From contig JAIXOI010000023.1 of assembly GCA_027486795.1 (NCBI GenBank), positions 1-64,000 on the forward strand: DNA of 64,000 bases, written 5' to 3'. The notes beneath the pieces are model-generated. The model was not told the DNA's origin. It saw only the letters and a program-made list of their open reading frames with translations, and did no database searches. The stretch comes from Sphingobacteriales bacterium. GTDB taxonomy: Bacteria > Bacteroidota > Bacteroidia > Chitinophagales > CAIOSU01. Shown here in pieces: positions 7,104-14,028 of this stretch (the first letter of the stretch is position 1; each line of letters opens with the position of its first letter). A program made the position numbers and the translations under genes.

Positions 7104-8087
7104 TTATTTTCTAATCAACCCAAAAACAATCATCGCTATTATAGGTATGGGCATATCGCCTGATACTTCCCACTCATCATTTCCCGTGTTCCAAACCCGT
7201 TTCACTACATTACCTTGTACCAAAAACTCATCGTTGCCAGTATTCCAGCGGCGGCGGAGAATCCGCCCGTCCCATTCAAACTCCTCGGTTGCTGAATTAA
7301 ACCTGCGTTTTAATATCTTACCGTCCCACTCATATTCAACACCATCCTCGTACCACACGCGGCGCACCACCTGTCCATCAAACTCCCACTCCTCATAGTC
7401 GTATGAGTTCCATCGGCGCTTAAGGGTATTGCCATCCCAACTAAAGTCATCATCACCGGTGTTCCACATACGCCTAATGGTTGCCTGGCCGGAGGTTGCA
7501 GCGCTGGTAGGCTTGGTAGTAGCACCTAGGGCGTTAACGCTTGCCCAAAGTTTTTCCTTTAATTGGTGTTGCTCGCTTACTAAATAAAACACGGCCGCCA
7601 ATTCGCCCGTAGTCCACTTATCCCCAGCTAAGGTAGCCATCACCACTGATGGCAGGCCAGCCTTAAGTACAATGTTACCTTTGTCGCCTATTGAATAGTG
7701 CGCAATTAAATAACCATCGTTCAATCCATATCCGGGCAAATAAAAGCCTCCGAGGCCCATGGCAAAGTACACGGTTTGCATGTCTCCGCTCACGGCATTG
7801 GCGCTTTTGTCGCTGAACAAATTATCGGTACCTACCATCAGCACAATATCATTCTTACTCTCCGAAGCCCCTTTGAACACTAAATTGGCTTTTACGGTAA
7901 GCAGTGGCTTGCTGGTAGCATCATATATCACGCCATCCTGCACGGTATACAGAGGATTTCCTGCGCCGTCAAGCACGGTTTGGGCCAGCATACTTGGCAC
8001 TAATGCTACCAAAAGCAATAGGGCCAGTATACTTGGTTTGGGTAAAAACATACCGCTTAAACGCAAAGACCCGTGCATATTGTTCAT
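7104..8087 (-). CDS. secreted protein with six Trp/Arg-rich C-terminal repeats
   Basis: 327 residues from the ATG at 8087. After a signal peptide (cut near MLAQ) comes a domain of about 150 residues that I do not recognise, then six tandem repeats of 17-19 residues (about residues 205-312) with the pattern RR-x-W-N-x-G-x-D-E-F/W-x-W-D-G-x-x-L-K. The end is a short hydrophobic stretch followed by Arg-Lys. The repeats look like beta-hairpins, comparable in style to MORN or WG repeats but matching neither. The start codon shares its A with the TGA of the HAD gene (TGATG), so the two are translationally coupled. Function unknown. Confidence 0.8.
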   Translation of the reverse strand: MNNMHGSLRLSGMFLPKPSILALLLLVALVPSMLAQTVLDGAGNPLYTVQDGVIYDATSKPLLTVKANLVFKGASESKNDIVLMVGTDNLFSDKSANAVSGDMQTVYFAMGLGGFYLPGYGLNDGYLIAHYSIGDKGNIVLKAGLPSVVMATLAGDKWTTGELAAVFYLVSEQHQLKEKLWASVNALGATTKPTSAATSGQATIRRMWNTGDDDFSWDGNTLKRRWNSYDYEEWEFDGQVVRRVWYEDGVEYEWDGKILKRRFNSATEEFEWDGRILRRRWNTGNDEFLVQGNVVKRVWNTGNDEWEVSGDMPIPIIAMIVFGLIRK

Positions 8088-8722
8088 CAATTATCTAATT
8101 CCCTGAAAATATCCACTATCTGGTTTTCTTGGCTCACCAACATGGTTTGCAACCCGGCAATCTTTGCGCCTTCTAAATGGCCAGCAGTATCATCCAAAAA
8201 CAACGTTTCGGAGGGCACTAGGTCATTTTCATTAATTATCTGCAAAAATGAAGCCACATCGGGTTTGCGCAACCCCATAGTGTGTGAAAAATACACTTTT
8301 TCGAACAAAGGGTCTAAAGTAGGTAGGCCGTGGGCATTGTTCAATATTTTATTAAAGCCTTCAAAATGGATTTGATTAGTATTGCTAAACAAAAACGTGC
8401 GATACTTACCCTTCAACTTTCGCAACAAAGCCACGCGCTCGGTTGGTATATCTAGCAGCATGGCGTTCCAAGCGGCAATTAGCTGAGCATCAGTGGCTGG
8501 GCCTATCAACTCACGCAACCCTTTTAAAAACGTTGGCGTATCAATGGCTCCAACCTCAAATTGCTTGAAAATTTCGTGCTGTATAGTGTAGGTAAACAAT
8601 GGAACTTCTTTGGCAACGGCTAGCTCTTTGAAAGCCCAATAGGTGCTTTCCATATCAAGGTTAATGATAACGCCACCGAGGTCGAAAATGATATTGTTGA
8701 TTTTTTCTAAAGAGTTTATCAC
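8087..8722 (-). CDS. HAD-superfamily (subfamily IA) hydrolase
   Basis: 211 residues; a cytoplasmic phosphatase that works through an aspartyl-phosphate. Motif I is FDLGGVIIN (about 14-22), where the second Asp of the usual DxD is replaced by Gly, as is common in YihX-like members (DLGNVL/DLGGVL). Motif II is FSNTN, the motif III Lys is in MGLRKPD, and motif IV is LFLDDTAGH. The length fits the YihX/haloacid-dehalogenase-like group. Substrate unknown. First gene of a pair with the Trp-rich repeat protein. Confidence 0.9.
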   Translation of the reverse strand: MINSLEKINNIIFDLGGVIINLDMESTYWAFKELAVAKEVPLFTYTIQHEIFKQFEVGAIDTPTFLKGLRELIGPATDAQLIAAWNAMLLDIPTERVALLRKLKGKYRTFLFSNTNQIHFEGFNKILNNAHGLPTLDPLFEKVYFSHTMGLRKPDVASFLQIINENDLVPSETLFLDDTAGHLEGAKIAGLQTMLVSQENQIVDIFRELDN

Positions 8723-8751
8723 AGGATGTTTTTATTCTCCGTGCAAATATC

Positions 8752-8759
8752 TACATTTG
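8752..8759 (+). promoter_or_regulatory. -7 box of the tRNA gene
   Basis: TACATTTG matches TAnnTTTG. Transcription should begin around 8764-8766, at the left edge of the palindrome that precedes the tRNA. Confidence 0.6.
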
Positions 8760-8765
8760 CGTTCC

Positions 8766-8790
8766 ATTTCGGAAACATGGTTTCCGAAAT
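8766..8790 (+). repeat. perfect 25-base palindrome abutting the tRNA 5' end
   Basis: ATTTCGGAAAC (8766-8776), ATG (8777-8779), GTTTCCGAAAT (8780-8790): an 11-bp perfect stem with a 3-base loop, ending one base before the tRNA. It would be part of the pre-tRNA leader. Confidence 0.85.
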
Positions 8791-8791
8791 C

Positions 8792-8868
8792 GGGCCCTTA
8801 GCTCAGTTGGTTAGAGCAGCAGACTCATAATCCGTTGGTCGTAGGTTCGAGTCCTACAGGGCCCACCA
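8792..8868 (+). tRNA. tRNA with CAT anticodon (elongator Met, or Ile2 with lysidine)
   Basis: Cloverleaf: acceptor GGGCCCT (8792-8798) with AGGGCCC (8858-8864); D-stem GCTC/GAGC; anticodon loop CTCATAA with CAT at 8826-8828; T-arm GTAGG-TTCGAGT-CCTAC; discriminator A and encoded CCA (8866-8868). Anticodon stem GCAGA/TCCGT has an A-C mismatch at 29-41. The acceptor and the TTGGTC variable region resemble tRNA-Ile2 (CAU) at least as much as elongator tRNA-Met, so the amino acid is open. It is not an initiator: the anticodon stem lacks three G-C pairs and the 1-72 pair is intact. Confidence 0.93.
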
Positions 8869-8872
8869 ACAG

Positions 8873-8908
8873 AAACGGCTACCTCATCGGGTAGCCGTTT
8901 CTTTTTTA
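8873..8908 (+). terminator. intrinsic terminator of the tRNA gene
   Basis: 11-bp stem AAACGGCTACC / GGTAGCCGTTT with loop TCATCG, followed by C and six T, directly after the CCA end. Confidence 0.92.
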
Positions 8909-8910
8909 AG

Positions 8911-9003
8911 TTGATTAGTTGAGAGGTTATTGGTTATTGGTTGACTGATTCAATACAACTATTCATCAATCGTAAATCGTAAATCGTAAATCGCAAATCG
9001 TAC
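8911..9003. repeat. 7-bp phased word arrays (TTGGTTA type and TCGTAAA type)
   Basis: 8911-8952 carries TTGGTTA-like units and 8967-9003 carries repeated ATCGTAA units, both in 7-base register. The second array runs up to the stop codon of the 9004-9798 gene. Confidence 0.8.
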
Positions 9004-9798
9004 TTATTTACAGTATTTCTCCAGCGTGGTAGCGGCGCGGGTATGTCCATTTATCTCGGCCTTCGACCAGTCTTTGCAAGCAGCTGCGTTGTTGCCACTG
9101 TATTTGTAGCTAAAGCCCCTATTAAAATAACAATCCTTTAGTTTAAACTCCATAGCAATACAAACCGTGTAATCTTCAATGGCCTTGCCATCGTTTTCCT
9201 GTTCATAATATAAATTAGCACGGTTGTAATATGCCTCGGCCAAATCGGGGTTTAAGCTGATGGCTTTACCATAATCGCCAATGGCAGCTTCGTAATTTTT
9301 ATTTTTGTATTGTGCATATCCCCGGTAGTTGTAGGTTTTGGCATCGTCGGGGCGCAGGGTAAGACACTGCTCAAAACCAGCAATAGCCTCATCATATCGG
9401 CCAGTTTGTGAGCACACCAAGCTTTTATTGAACCAGGCATTGTAATTGCTGGCATCCAATTTCAAGGCGGTGGCAAGGTCGGTGTAAGCACCTTCAAGAT
9501 CTTTGAGTATGGCCTTTTCAATACCCCTAAGGCTATACGCGTCAGCATTATCCGGTTCTTTGACCAGAACTTCCGAGAAATCGGCAATGGCGCCATAAGA
9601 GTCGTTAAGTTTAGATTTTACAATACCCCGGTTGTAGTAAGCCGATGCAGGCGGAACGACTTCTTTGGCAATGATTAAATTGAACGTGGTAAGTACTTGG
9701 TTGTAGTCGGTAACATTGTCCTGCCACTGCACAAAATCTTGGGCATGCAGTTGCGCAAAGCTTGCTGCCATAAGCAGCATAACAAAGAGCTTTTTCAT
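9004..9798 (-). CDS. secreted TPR-repeat protein
   Basis: 264 residues; signal peptide MKKLFVMLLMAASFAQLHA followed by five to six canonical TPRs (for example NADAYSLRGIEKAILKDLEG and AKTYNYRGYAQYKNKNYEAA), which cover nearly the whole mature protein. Periplasmic scaffold or assembly factor; client unknown. It lies 66 bases downstream of the DUF5989 microprotein on the same strand, so the two may form an operon. Confidence 0.88.
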   Translation of the reverse strand: MKKLFVMLLMAASFAQLHAQDFVQWQDNVTDYNQVLTTFNLIIAKEVVPPASAYYNRGIVKSKLNDSYGAIADFSEVLVKEPDNADAYSLRGIEKAILKDLEGAYTDLATALKLDASNYNAWFNKSLVCSQTGRYDEAIAGFEQCLTLRPDDAKTYNYRGYAQYKNKNYEAAIGDYGKAISLNPDLAEAYYNRANLYYEQENDGKAIEDYTVCIAMEFKLKDCYFNRGFSYKYSGNNAAACKDWSKAEINGHTRAATTLEKYCK

Positions 9799-9864
9799 AA
9801 TGGTGGTGGTTTTTGAGCAATTTGATACCTTTTACGCAGGCAACCACCACTATGTTGCAAAAAA

Positions 9865-10020
9865 TTAGAATATCGTATAGATAAAAGGAGAAGCCGCACC
9901 GCCGGCACTGCCCACGGCTATAAGTACGATAACGAGCAGCAATACCGCAATTACGGGAATGAGCCACCATTTTTTGCGCTCCATGAGGAACTGCCCGAAC
10001 TCCTTGAAAAACTCGATCAT
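9865..10020 (-). CDS. DUF5989-like 51-residue membrane microprotein
   Basis: 51 residues from the ATG at 10020: a basic/amphipathic N-terminus (MIEFFKEFGQFLMERKKWW), one hydrophobic segment (LIPVIAVLLLVIVLIAVG), and a small-residue stretch ending SPFIYTIF. The pattern FLxERKKxWLxP...APFIYTxF is that of DUF5989, which in other bacteria often sits beside SxtJ-like and carbamoyltransferase genes; neither is present here. Inner-membrane protein of unknown function, recognised by pattern rather than by search. Confidence 0.75.
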   Translation of the reverse strand: MIEFFKEFGQFLMERKKWWLIPVIAVLLLVIVLIAVGSAGGAASPFIYTIF

Positions 10021-10087
10021 AGGGTAAATATAAGGATTCGATTAAGATACTGCAATACTAAAGGCTTACCAACCCGCCCAAATTCCT

Positions 10088-10095
10088 TAATTTTG
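10088..10095 (+). promoter_or_regulatory. -7 box of the yqeY-like gene
   Basis: TAATTTTG matches TAnnTTTG; transcription should start near 10100, 7-16 bases before the candidate start codons at 10107 and 10116. Confidence 0.55.
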
Positions 10096-10115
10096 CATTT
10101 CAAAATATGCATACC

Positions 10116-10568
10116 ATGAGCTTAGAAACGAACATAAACGATGCGATAAAAAAGGCTATGTTGGCCAAAGACCAAGTAGCTTTGCGCGGCCTGCGTGCCG
10201 TAAAATCGGCCATACAATTAGCCAAAACCTCTGAAGGTGCTACCGGTGGCGACCTTACCGAAGCCCAGGAGTTGCAAATACTGCAAAAGCTGGTGAAAAC
10301 CCGCAAAGACTCTTTGGACATTTATAACCAACAAAACCGCCCCGACCTGGCCGAAAAGGAACAGGAAGAGCTTGCGGTAATTGAGCCTTTCTTGCCAAAG
10401 CAATTGACTGCCGATGAGCTGAAAGCCGAAATACAAAAGGTGATAGCCGAAACCGGTGCCACTAGCATGAAAGACATGGGCAAAGTGATTGGCCAAGCCA
10501 ACGCTCGCCTCGCTGGCCGTGCCGATGGCCGCTCTATTAGCGAAGCGGTGAAAGCGCTGCTTTCGTAG
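10116..10568 (+). CDS. GatB/YqeY-domain protein
   Basis: 150 residues from ATG 10116 (MSLETNINDAIKKAML); an ATG three codons earlier at 10107 is also possible. The whole length matches the YqeY family: KDQVALRGLRAVKSAI, then PFLPKQLTADELKAEI, and a C-terminal MKDMGKVIGQANARLAGRAD helix pair. This is the tail domain of the GatB amidotransferase as a free-standing cytoplasmic protein; the role is thought to involve tRNA binding but is not established. A TAATTTTG box at 10088-10095 gives a short leader. Confidence 0.88.
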   Translation: MSLETNINDAIKKAMLAKDQVALRGLRAVKSAIQLAKTSEGATGGDLTEAQELQILQKLVKTRKDSLDIYNQQNRPDLAEKEQEELAVIEPFLPKQLTADELKAEIQKVIAETGATSMKDMGKVIGQANARLAGRADGRSISEAVKALLS

Positions 10569-10643
10569 TCCACGGTCCACAGTCGATAGTCCATGGAAAA
10601 AATGTCAAAAAGGTGCTTGATACTTGCTACTCACTACTTGATA
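10569..10643. repeat. two 7-bp phased word arrays
   Basis: 10569-10596 reads CCACGGT CCACAGT CGATAGT CCATGGA, and 10615-10643 reads CTTGATA CTTGCTA CTCACTA CTTGATA. The words differ but both have 7-base register. They fill the gap before the CvpA-family gene. Confidence 0.75.
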
Positions 10644-10650
10644 CCGTCAA

Positions 10651-11187
10651 ATGCTAATTGATATCATCTTGGTTATTTGCATTGTACTGGGGTTTATACT
10701 CGGGTTCAGGGGCGGCATCATACGCTCATTGCTTTCTTTTGTAGGCTTGTTTTTGGGTGTAGCGGTGGCTGTTAAGTTTACTGCATTGGTAAGCCAATAC
10801 TTGTACAAGAATTTTGACTTAATAGCCGCGTGGTGGCCATTTCTGGTTTTTATTGCCCTGCTTATTATTGTGGTACTGTTAATGAAGTTGGTAGCTATTT
10901 TGATGGAAAAGGTATTGGATGGCGCCTCTTTGGGCCTATTCAATAAATTGGCGGGGGCAGCAGTTTGGTGTTGTTTAATGGTATTGATTTTGAGCCTTGG
11001 GCTTTGGTTTGCCAACGAGGGCGGCCTTATCCGCCCTGAGCTCAAGGCCGAATCGTATACCTACAGCTACCTGCTACCCATTGGCCCATGGACATTGGAT
11101 GTGATGGGCAATATCATTCCTTGGTTTAAGGGAATGTTTGAGGTGGTAACCAACGAGTTGGACGAACTGGTAAAAAAGGCTTCGTAA
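10651..11187 (+). CDS. CvpA-family inner-membrane protein
   Basis: 178 residues with four predicted membrane segments (about 5-22, 25-45, 66-86, 100-122). The N-terminal LGFILGFRGGIIRSLLSF is the signature of the CvpA/colicin V production family, whose role is linked to envelope stress and purine or bacteriocin phenotypes in enterobacteria. The C-terminal part is periplasmic or amphipathic. The stop overlaps the next start (TAATG), so it is coupled to the amidotransferase gene. Confidence 0.9.
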   Translation: MLIDIILVICIVLGFILGFRGGIIRSLLSFVGLFLGVAVAVKFTALVSQYLYKNFDLIAAWWPFLVFIALLIIVVLLMKLVAILMEKVLDGASLGLFNKLAGAAVWCCLMVLILSLGLWFANEGGLIRPELKAESYTYSYLLPIGPWTLDVMGNIIPWFKGMFEVVTNELDELVKKAS

Positions 11188-11774
11188 TGCTGCTATTACT
11201 CGACAATTACGACTCGTTTACCTACAATCTATACGATTACCTCTATCGCTTGGGCATCGATTGCAAGGTGCTCCGCAACGATGAATGTACTATTGCCGAA
11301 TTAGAAGCCCTGCCGCTGCAAGCTATCGTAATATCCCCAGGGCCGGGCCGACCGGAAGATTCGGGCATTACCATGCAAGTTATTGAACATTTTCACGCTA
11401 AACTGCCTATTCTTGGTATTTGCTTAGGGCATCAAGCTTTAGGGCTGTATTTTGGGGCCAAGTTGGTGCGTGGGCTGGAGCCAGTGCATGGCAAAACCTC
11501 ACCTGTAACCCATAATAACGACTCGGTTTTCGAAGGCATCCACTCCCCATTCCCGGTAATGCGTTACCACTCGTTGGTATTGGAACAATTGGATGGTGCG
11601 CCGTTGGACGTAATTGCCACCACTGCTGATGGCATAGCCATGGCCATAAAACACCATGAGCTGCCGCTATATGGCTTCCAATTCCACCCAGAATCGATAT
11701 TAACGCCCGATGGGTTAAAACTATTGGGTAATTGGTGGGCTGGGGTGACTAATGCCACAATTTTTGCTAGGTAG
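11187..11774 (+). CDS. glutamine amidotransferase subunit, anthranilate/aminodeoxychorismate synthase component II
   Basis: 195 residues, class I glutamine amidotransferase. It releases ammonia from glutamine for chorismate amination. Seen: LLLDNYDSFTYNL at the N-terminus, SPGPGRPEDSG (50-60), the nucleophile Cys79 in GICLGHQALG, and the catalytic His/Glu pair in FQFHPES near the C-terminus. No trpE or pabB is nearby, so TrpG and PabA cannot be told apart; an isolated copy more often serves folate (PabA). Overlaps the CvpA stop codon. Confidence 0.92.
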   Translation: MLLLLDNYDSFTYNLYDYLYRLGIDCKVLRNDECTIAELEALPLQAIVISPGPGRPEDSGITMQVIEHFHAKLPILGICLGHQALGLYFGAKLVRGLEPVHGKTSPVTHNNDSVFEGIHSPFPVMRYHSLVLEQLDGAPLDVIATTADGIAMAIKHHELPLYGFQFHPESILTPDGLKLLGNWWAGVTNATIFAR

Positions 11775-11792
11775 TCTTGTTTAAAATCCCTC

Positions 11793-11825
11793 ACCTAGCC
11801 TACTTCGGCTACGCTCAGTATGACA
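11793..11825. repeat. dispersed CTTCGGCTnCGCTCA element, copy 1
   Basis: CCTAGCCTACTTCGGCT followed by ACGCTCAGTATGACA. Related to 15560-15583 and, reversed, to 25171-25201 and 25306-25336. A T/A-rich 7-bp word array (CAATTTT GAATTTT AAATCTT AAATTTT) follows at 11882-11918. Confidence 0.65.
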
Positions 11826-11921
11826 TTTCTCCAATAGGGAGAGGGACTCCCTTGTTATGAGACCGATGTATTCCTAAATTGTCAATTTTGAATTTTAAAT
11901 CTTAAATTTTCAATTTAATAC

Positions 11922-12728
11922 TTATAGCAACTTCACCTCGCGTTCGCGTTTGCCACCAACCTCAATGGTTACAATATTGTCGCAGCAATCGGCATTGTCT
12001 TCGCAGAAATCGTTGCCATAGTCAACATCACGGTCTTTAAGGTCGGCAATGCTCATTTTTAGCTTACCGGCACGGGGCCAACGGCACACTGTTTCGTATA
12101 CCAAATTTGCATCAACAGTGGTTTCGTAGTTCCGCTCCTCACGGTCAATGCCACTGCTGGCACCGGTAACGGTATAAGTGTCGTCAAAAATTATCAAAGG
12201 GTCTTTTTCGTCGCGTAAGGTATATACGCGGTCGCAGGTCCAGGTGCTGATGTTGCCATCCGCATCGGTAAGGGTTCCGCCAGCTACTACAAACCTAAAC
12301 TGGCGTTTCCCTTCGCTGTTCAGTGCCAAAGTAGTCAAAACCAAGCTGCCGTCAATTTTAATTCCTTCAACGGTATAAGCGCTAGGTGTAGCCGTGGTTA
12401 CGGTACCTTCATTGTAAATATTTCCAGTTGCGGTAACAGAAACGCTGCCTGCACGCTTAATGTTGTACAAGTCGGTGCAGCTATCGCCAAAGGTAAGGGT
12501 ATAGCCACCGTTTACGGCAGTTTTGGTTATACATGGGTCAACAATAAAACTAGCACCCGGCCCTAATACCTGCATGCTCAAGCGGAAAATATCATGATAG
12601 CTACTTTCCGCGGCACCGTGGTCATATAGGCTATCGTACTGGCGGTTTTCGCGAAATTTTTCGCAACTCGTGTTCAAAAGAGCAATGGTGATAAGTAGGC
12701 AAAGTGCTACTAAAGTTGTGTTTTTCAT
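11922..12728 (-). CDS. outer-membrane or periplasmic lipoprotein of unknown function
   Basis: 268 residues with a lipoprotein signal and lipobox NTSC (Cys22). The mature part is beta-rich, with two similar strands-and-loops regions (residues about 60-165 and 180-265), an even number of Cys residues and a Cys-rich DYGNDFCEDNADCCDN motif before the C-terminus, suggesting disulfides outside the cytoplasm. A TAGTTTTG box on the minus strand at 12762-12769 fits its promoter. Similar hypothetical lipoproteins are common in Bacteroidetes. No function can be assigned. Confidence 0.85.
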   Translation of the reverse strand: MKNTTLVALCLLITIALLNTSCEKFRENRQYDSLYDHGAAESSYHDIFRLSMQVLGPGASFIVDPCITKTAVNGGYTLTFGDSCTDLYNIKRAGSVSVTATGNIYNEGTVTTATPSAYTVEGIKIDGSLVLTTLALNSEGKRQFRFVVAGGTLTDADGNISTWTCDRVYTLRDEKDPLIIFDDTYTVTGASSGIDREERNYETTVDANLVYETVCRWPRAGKLKMSIADLKDRDVDYGNDFCEDNADCCDNIVTIEVGGKREREVKLL

Positions 12729-12761
12729 GTGGTTCAGGTTTGTTTAAACCGTTTCGAGTGG

Positions 12762-12769
12762 CAAAACTA
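12762..12769 (-). promoter_or_regulatory. -7 box of the lipoprotein gene
   Basis: TAGTTTTG on the minus strand, 33 bases upstream of the ATG at 12728. Confidence 0.5.
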
Positions 12770-12800
12770 CATATTATAAATGGTTTTGTCCAGTGGGCAA

Positions 12801-12932
12801 AGGGAAATGAGCAATAGGAAATATAAGGTGGGAAATGTGAGATGAGAAATGAGAGATAGGAAATTATTATTTAACGCAGGACGGGTATTAAACAATCAGT
12901 CAAATCGTAAATCGTAATTCGCAAATCTCAAA
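12801..12932. repeat. 7-bp phased word arrays between divergent genes
   Basis: 12801-12866 is a GGAAAT/GAGAAAT-type array (AGGAAAT, GGGAAAT, GTGAGAT, GAGAAAT, GAGAGAT, AGGAAAT) and 12900-12932 an AATCGTA-type array. Confidence 0.75.
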
Positions 12933-12993
12933 ATAGCCCTCACACTTTAAACATTTCCCTATCTTTTTGGTTAAATAGTTTTAGCATTGCATT

Positions 12994-14028
12994 ATGGAAA
13001 TGATACGTAACCAATGGTATTTGGCTTGCTTGCTTGATGAGCTGAAACACCAAAACCCATTGAAGAAAAAAATAGTAGGCCAAGAACTGGTGGTTTTCAA
13101 AACCGAATCGGGAAAAATTGGGGTAATGGAAGACCGCTGTTGCCACCGAAACGTGAACCTATCGTTGGGCAAGGTGCAAGGCGAAACCATTAAATGCGGC
13201 TACCACGGTTGGGAGTATAATACCCAAGGCGCCTGCACTTGCATACCCTCCTTGCCCGAGGGTGAAACCGTGCCACGCACCGTGCGCATTGAAGCCTACC
13301 CAGTTGAAGTAAAGCACCAAGCAGTATGGGTATATATAGGAGATGAGGCCCTGATGAGCCAAGCCATAATACCGCCCATGACGGAGTTGGATGAATTCCC
13401 GATAGTGTATAACTACCATTTTTTGGATGCTGACTTAAAGCTAGTGGCCGAGAGCTTGATTGATGCCTACCACATTAACCATGTGCACAGCGCTAGCATC
13501 AAAACCTTTATGGGTAACCTTTACGGCGAAGATGTGGAGTTTAACTTAAATATACAGGATAAGTATCTTACCGGTGAGTACCTGCGCCACAACGACAGCA
13601 GCATTTGGGAAAAACTATACTTTGGCTTTGATAAAGAAATAAAGACCAAATTCGGGTTCTGGTTCCCACATACATCTAAGCTGGATATACAGTTCAAAAA
13701 GCGCCGAATGGTAATTTACGAGCACTTTTACCAAGTAGATGAGCACACCATAAGTATGTGCCAGATAACGGCTTGGCAAAAAATTTTCAATGAGTTTCCG
13801 CTGTTTATCTTCGATAAGCCGTTTATGCTCAATAAATCGAACAAAATTGTAGAAGAGGATATTGTTTTCTTGGAAAACAACAAGCGCATTAAAGATGAAA
13901 CTGGCAAACGCGATATTCTAATCCAATCAGACACTGTGACGTTTGAATTTTCTAAATTGTGGAACCGAAACCTAAAGGCAAATACCGTTGGTTATGATGA
14001 ACCTGTTGAGGCAAAAGATAAGGAATAA
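12994..14028 (+). CDS. Rieske [2Fe-2S] non-heme iron oxygenase
   Basis: 344 residues. The N-terminal Rieske domain has ligands C49-x-H51 and C68-x2-H71 (CGYHGW). The catalytic domain carries the 2-His-1-carboxylate motif D157-x2-H160-x4-H165 (DAYHINHVH). Such enzymes hydroxylate or demethylate organic substrates with O2, usually fed by a reductase. The gene overlaps the downstream FAD-dependent desaturase-like gene by 35 bases, so the two products probably act on one substrate, plausibly a carotenoid or other isoprenoid (inference). No dedicated reductase is adjacent. Confidence 0.92.
   Translation: MEMIRNQWYLACLLDELKHQNPLKKKIVGQELVVFKTESGKIGVMEDRCCHRNVNLSLGKVQGETIKCGYHGWEYNTQGACTCIPSLPEGETVPRTVRIEAYPVEVKHQAVWVYIGDEALMSQAIIPPMTELDEFPIVYNYHFLDADLKLVAESLIDAYHINHVHSASIKTFMGNLYGEDVEFNLNIQDKYLTGEYLRHNDSSIWEKLYFGFDKEIKTKFGFWFPHTSKLDIQFKKRRMVIYEHFYQVDEHTISMCQITAWQKIFNEFPLFIFDKPFMLNKSNKIVEEDIVFLENNKRIKDETGKRDILIQSDTVTFEFSKLWNRNLKANTVGYDEPVEAKDKE

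Noticed and set aside
8967-9003. Short direct repeats that might be a CRISPR array
   Set aside because: The unit is 7 bases without unique spacers, and no cas gene is near. The same holds for the other phased word arrays.
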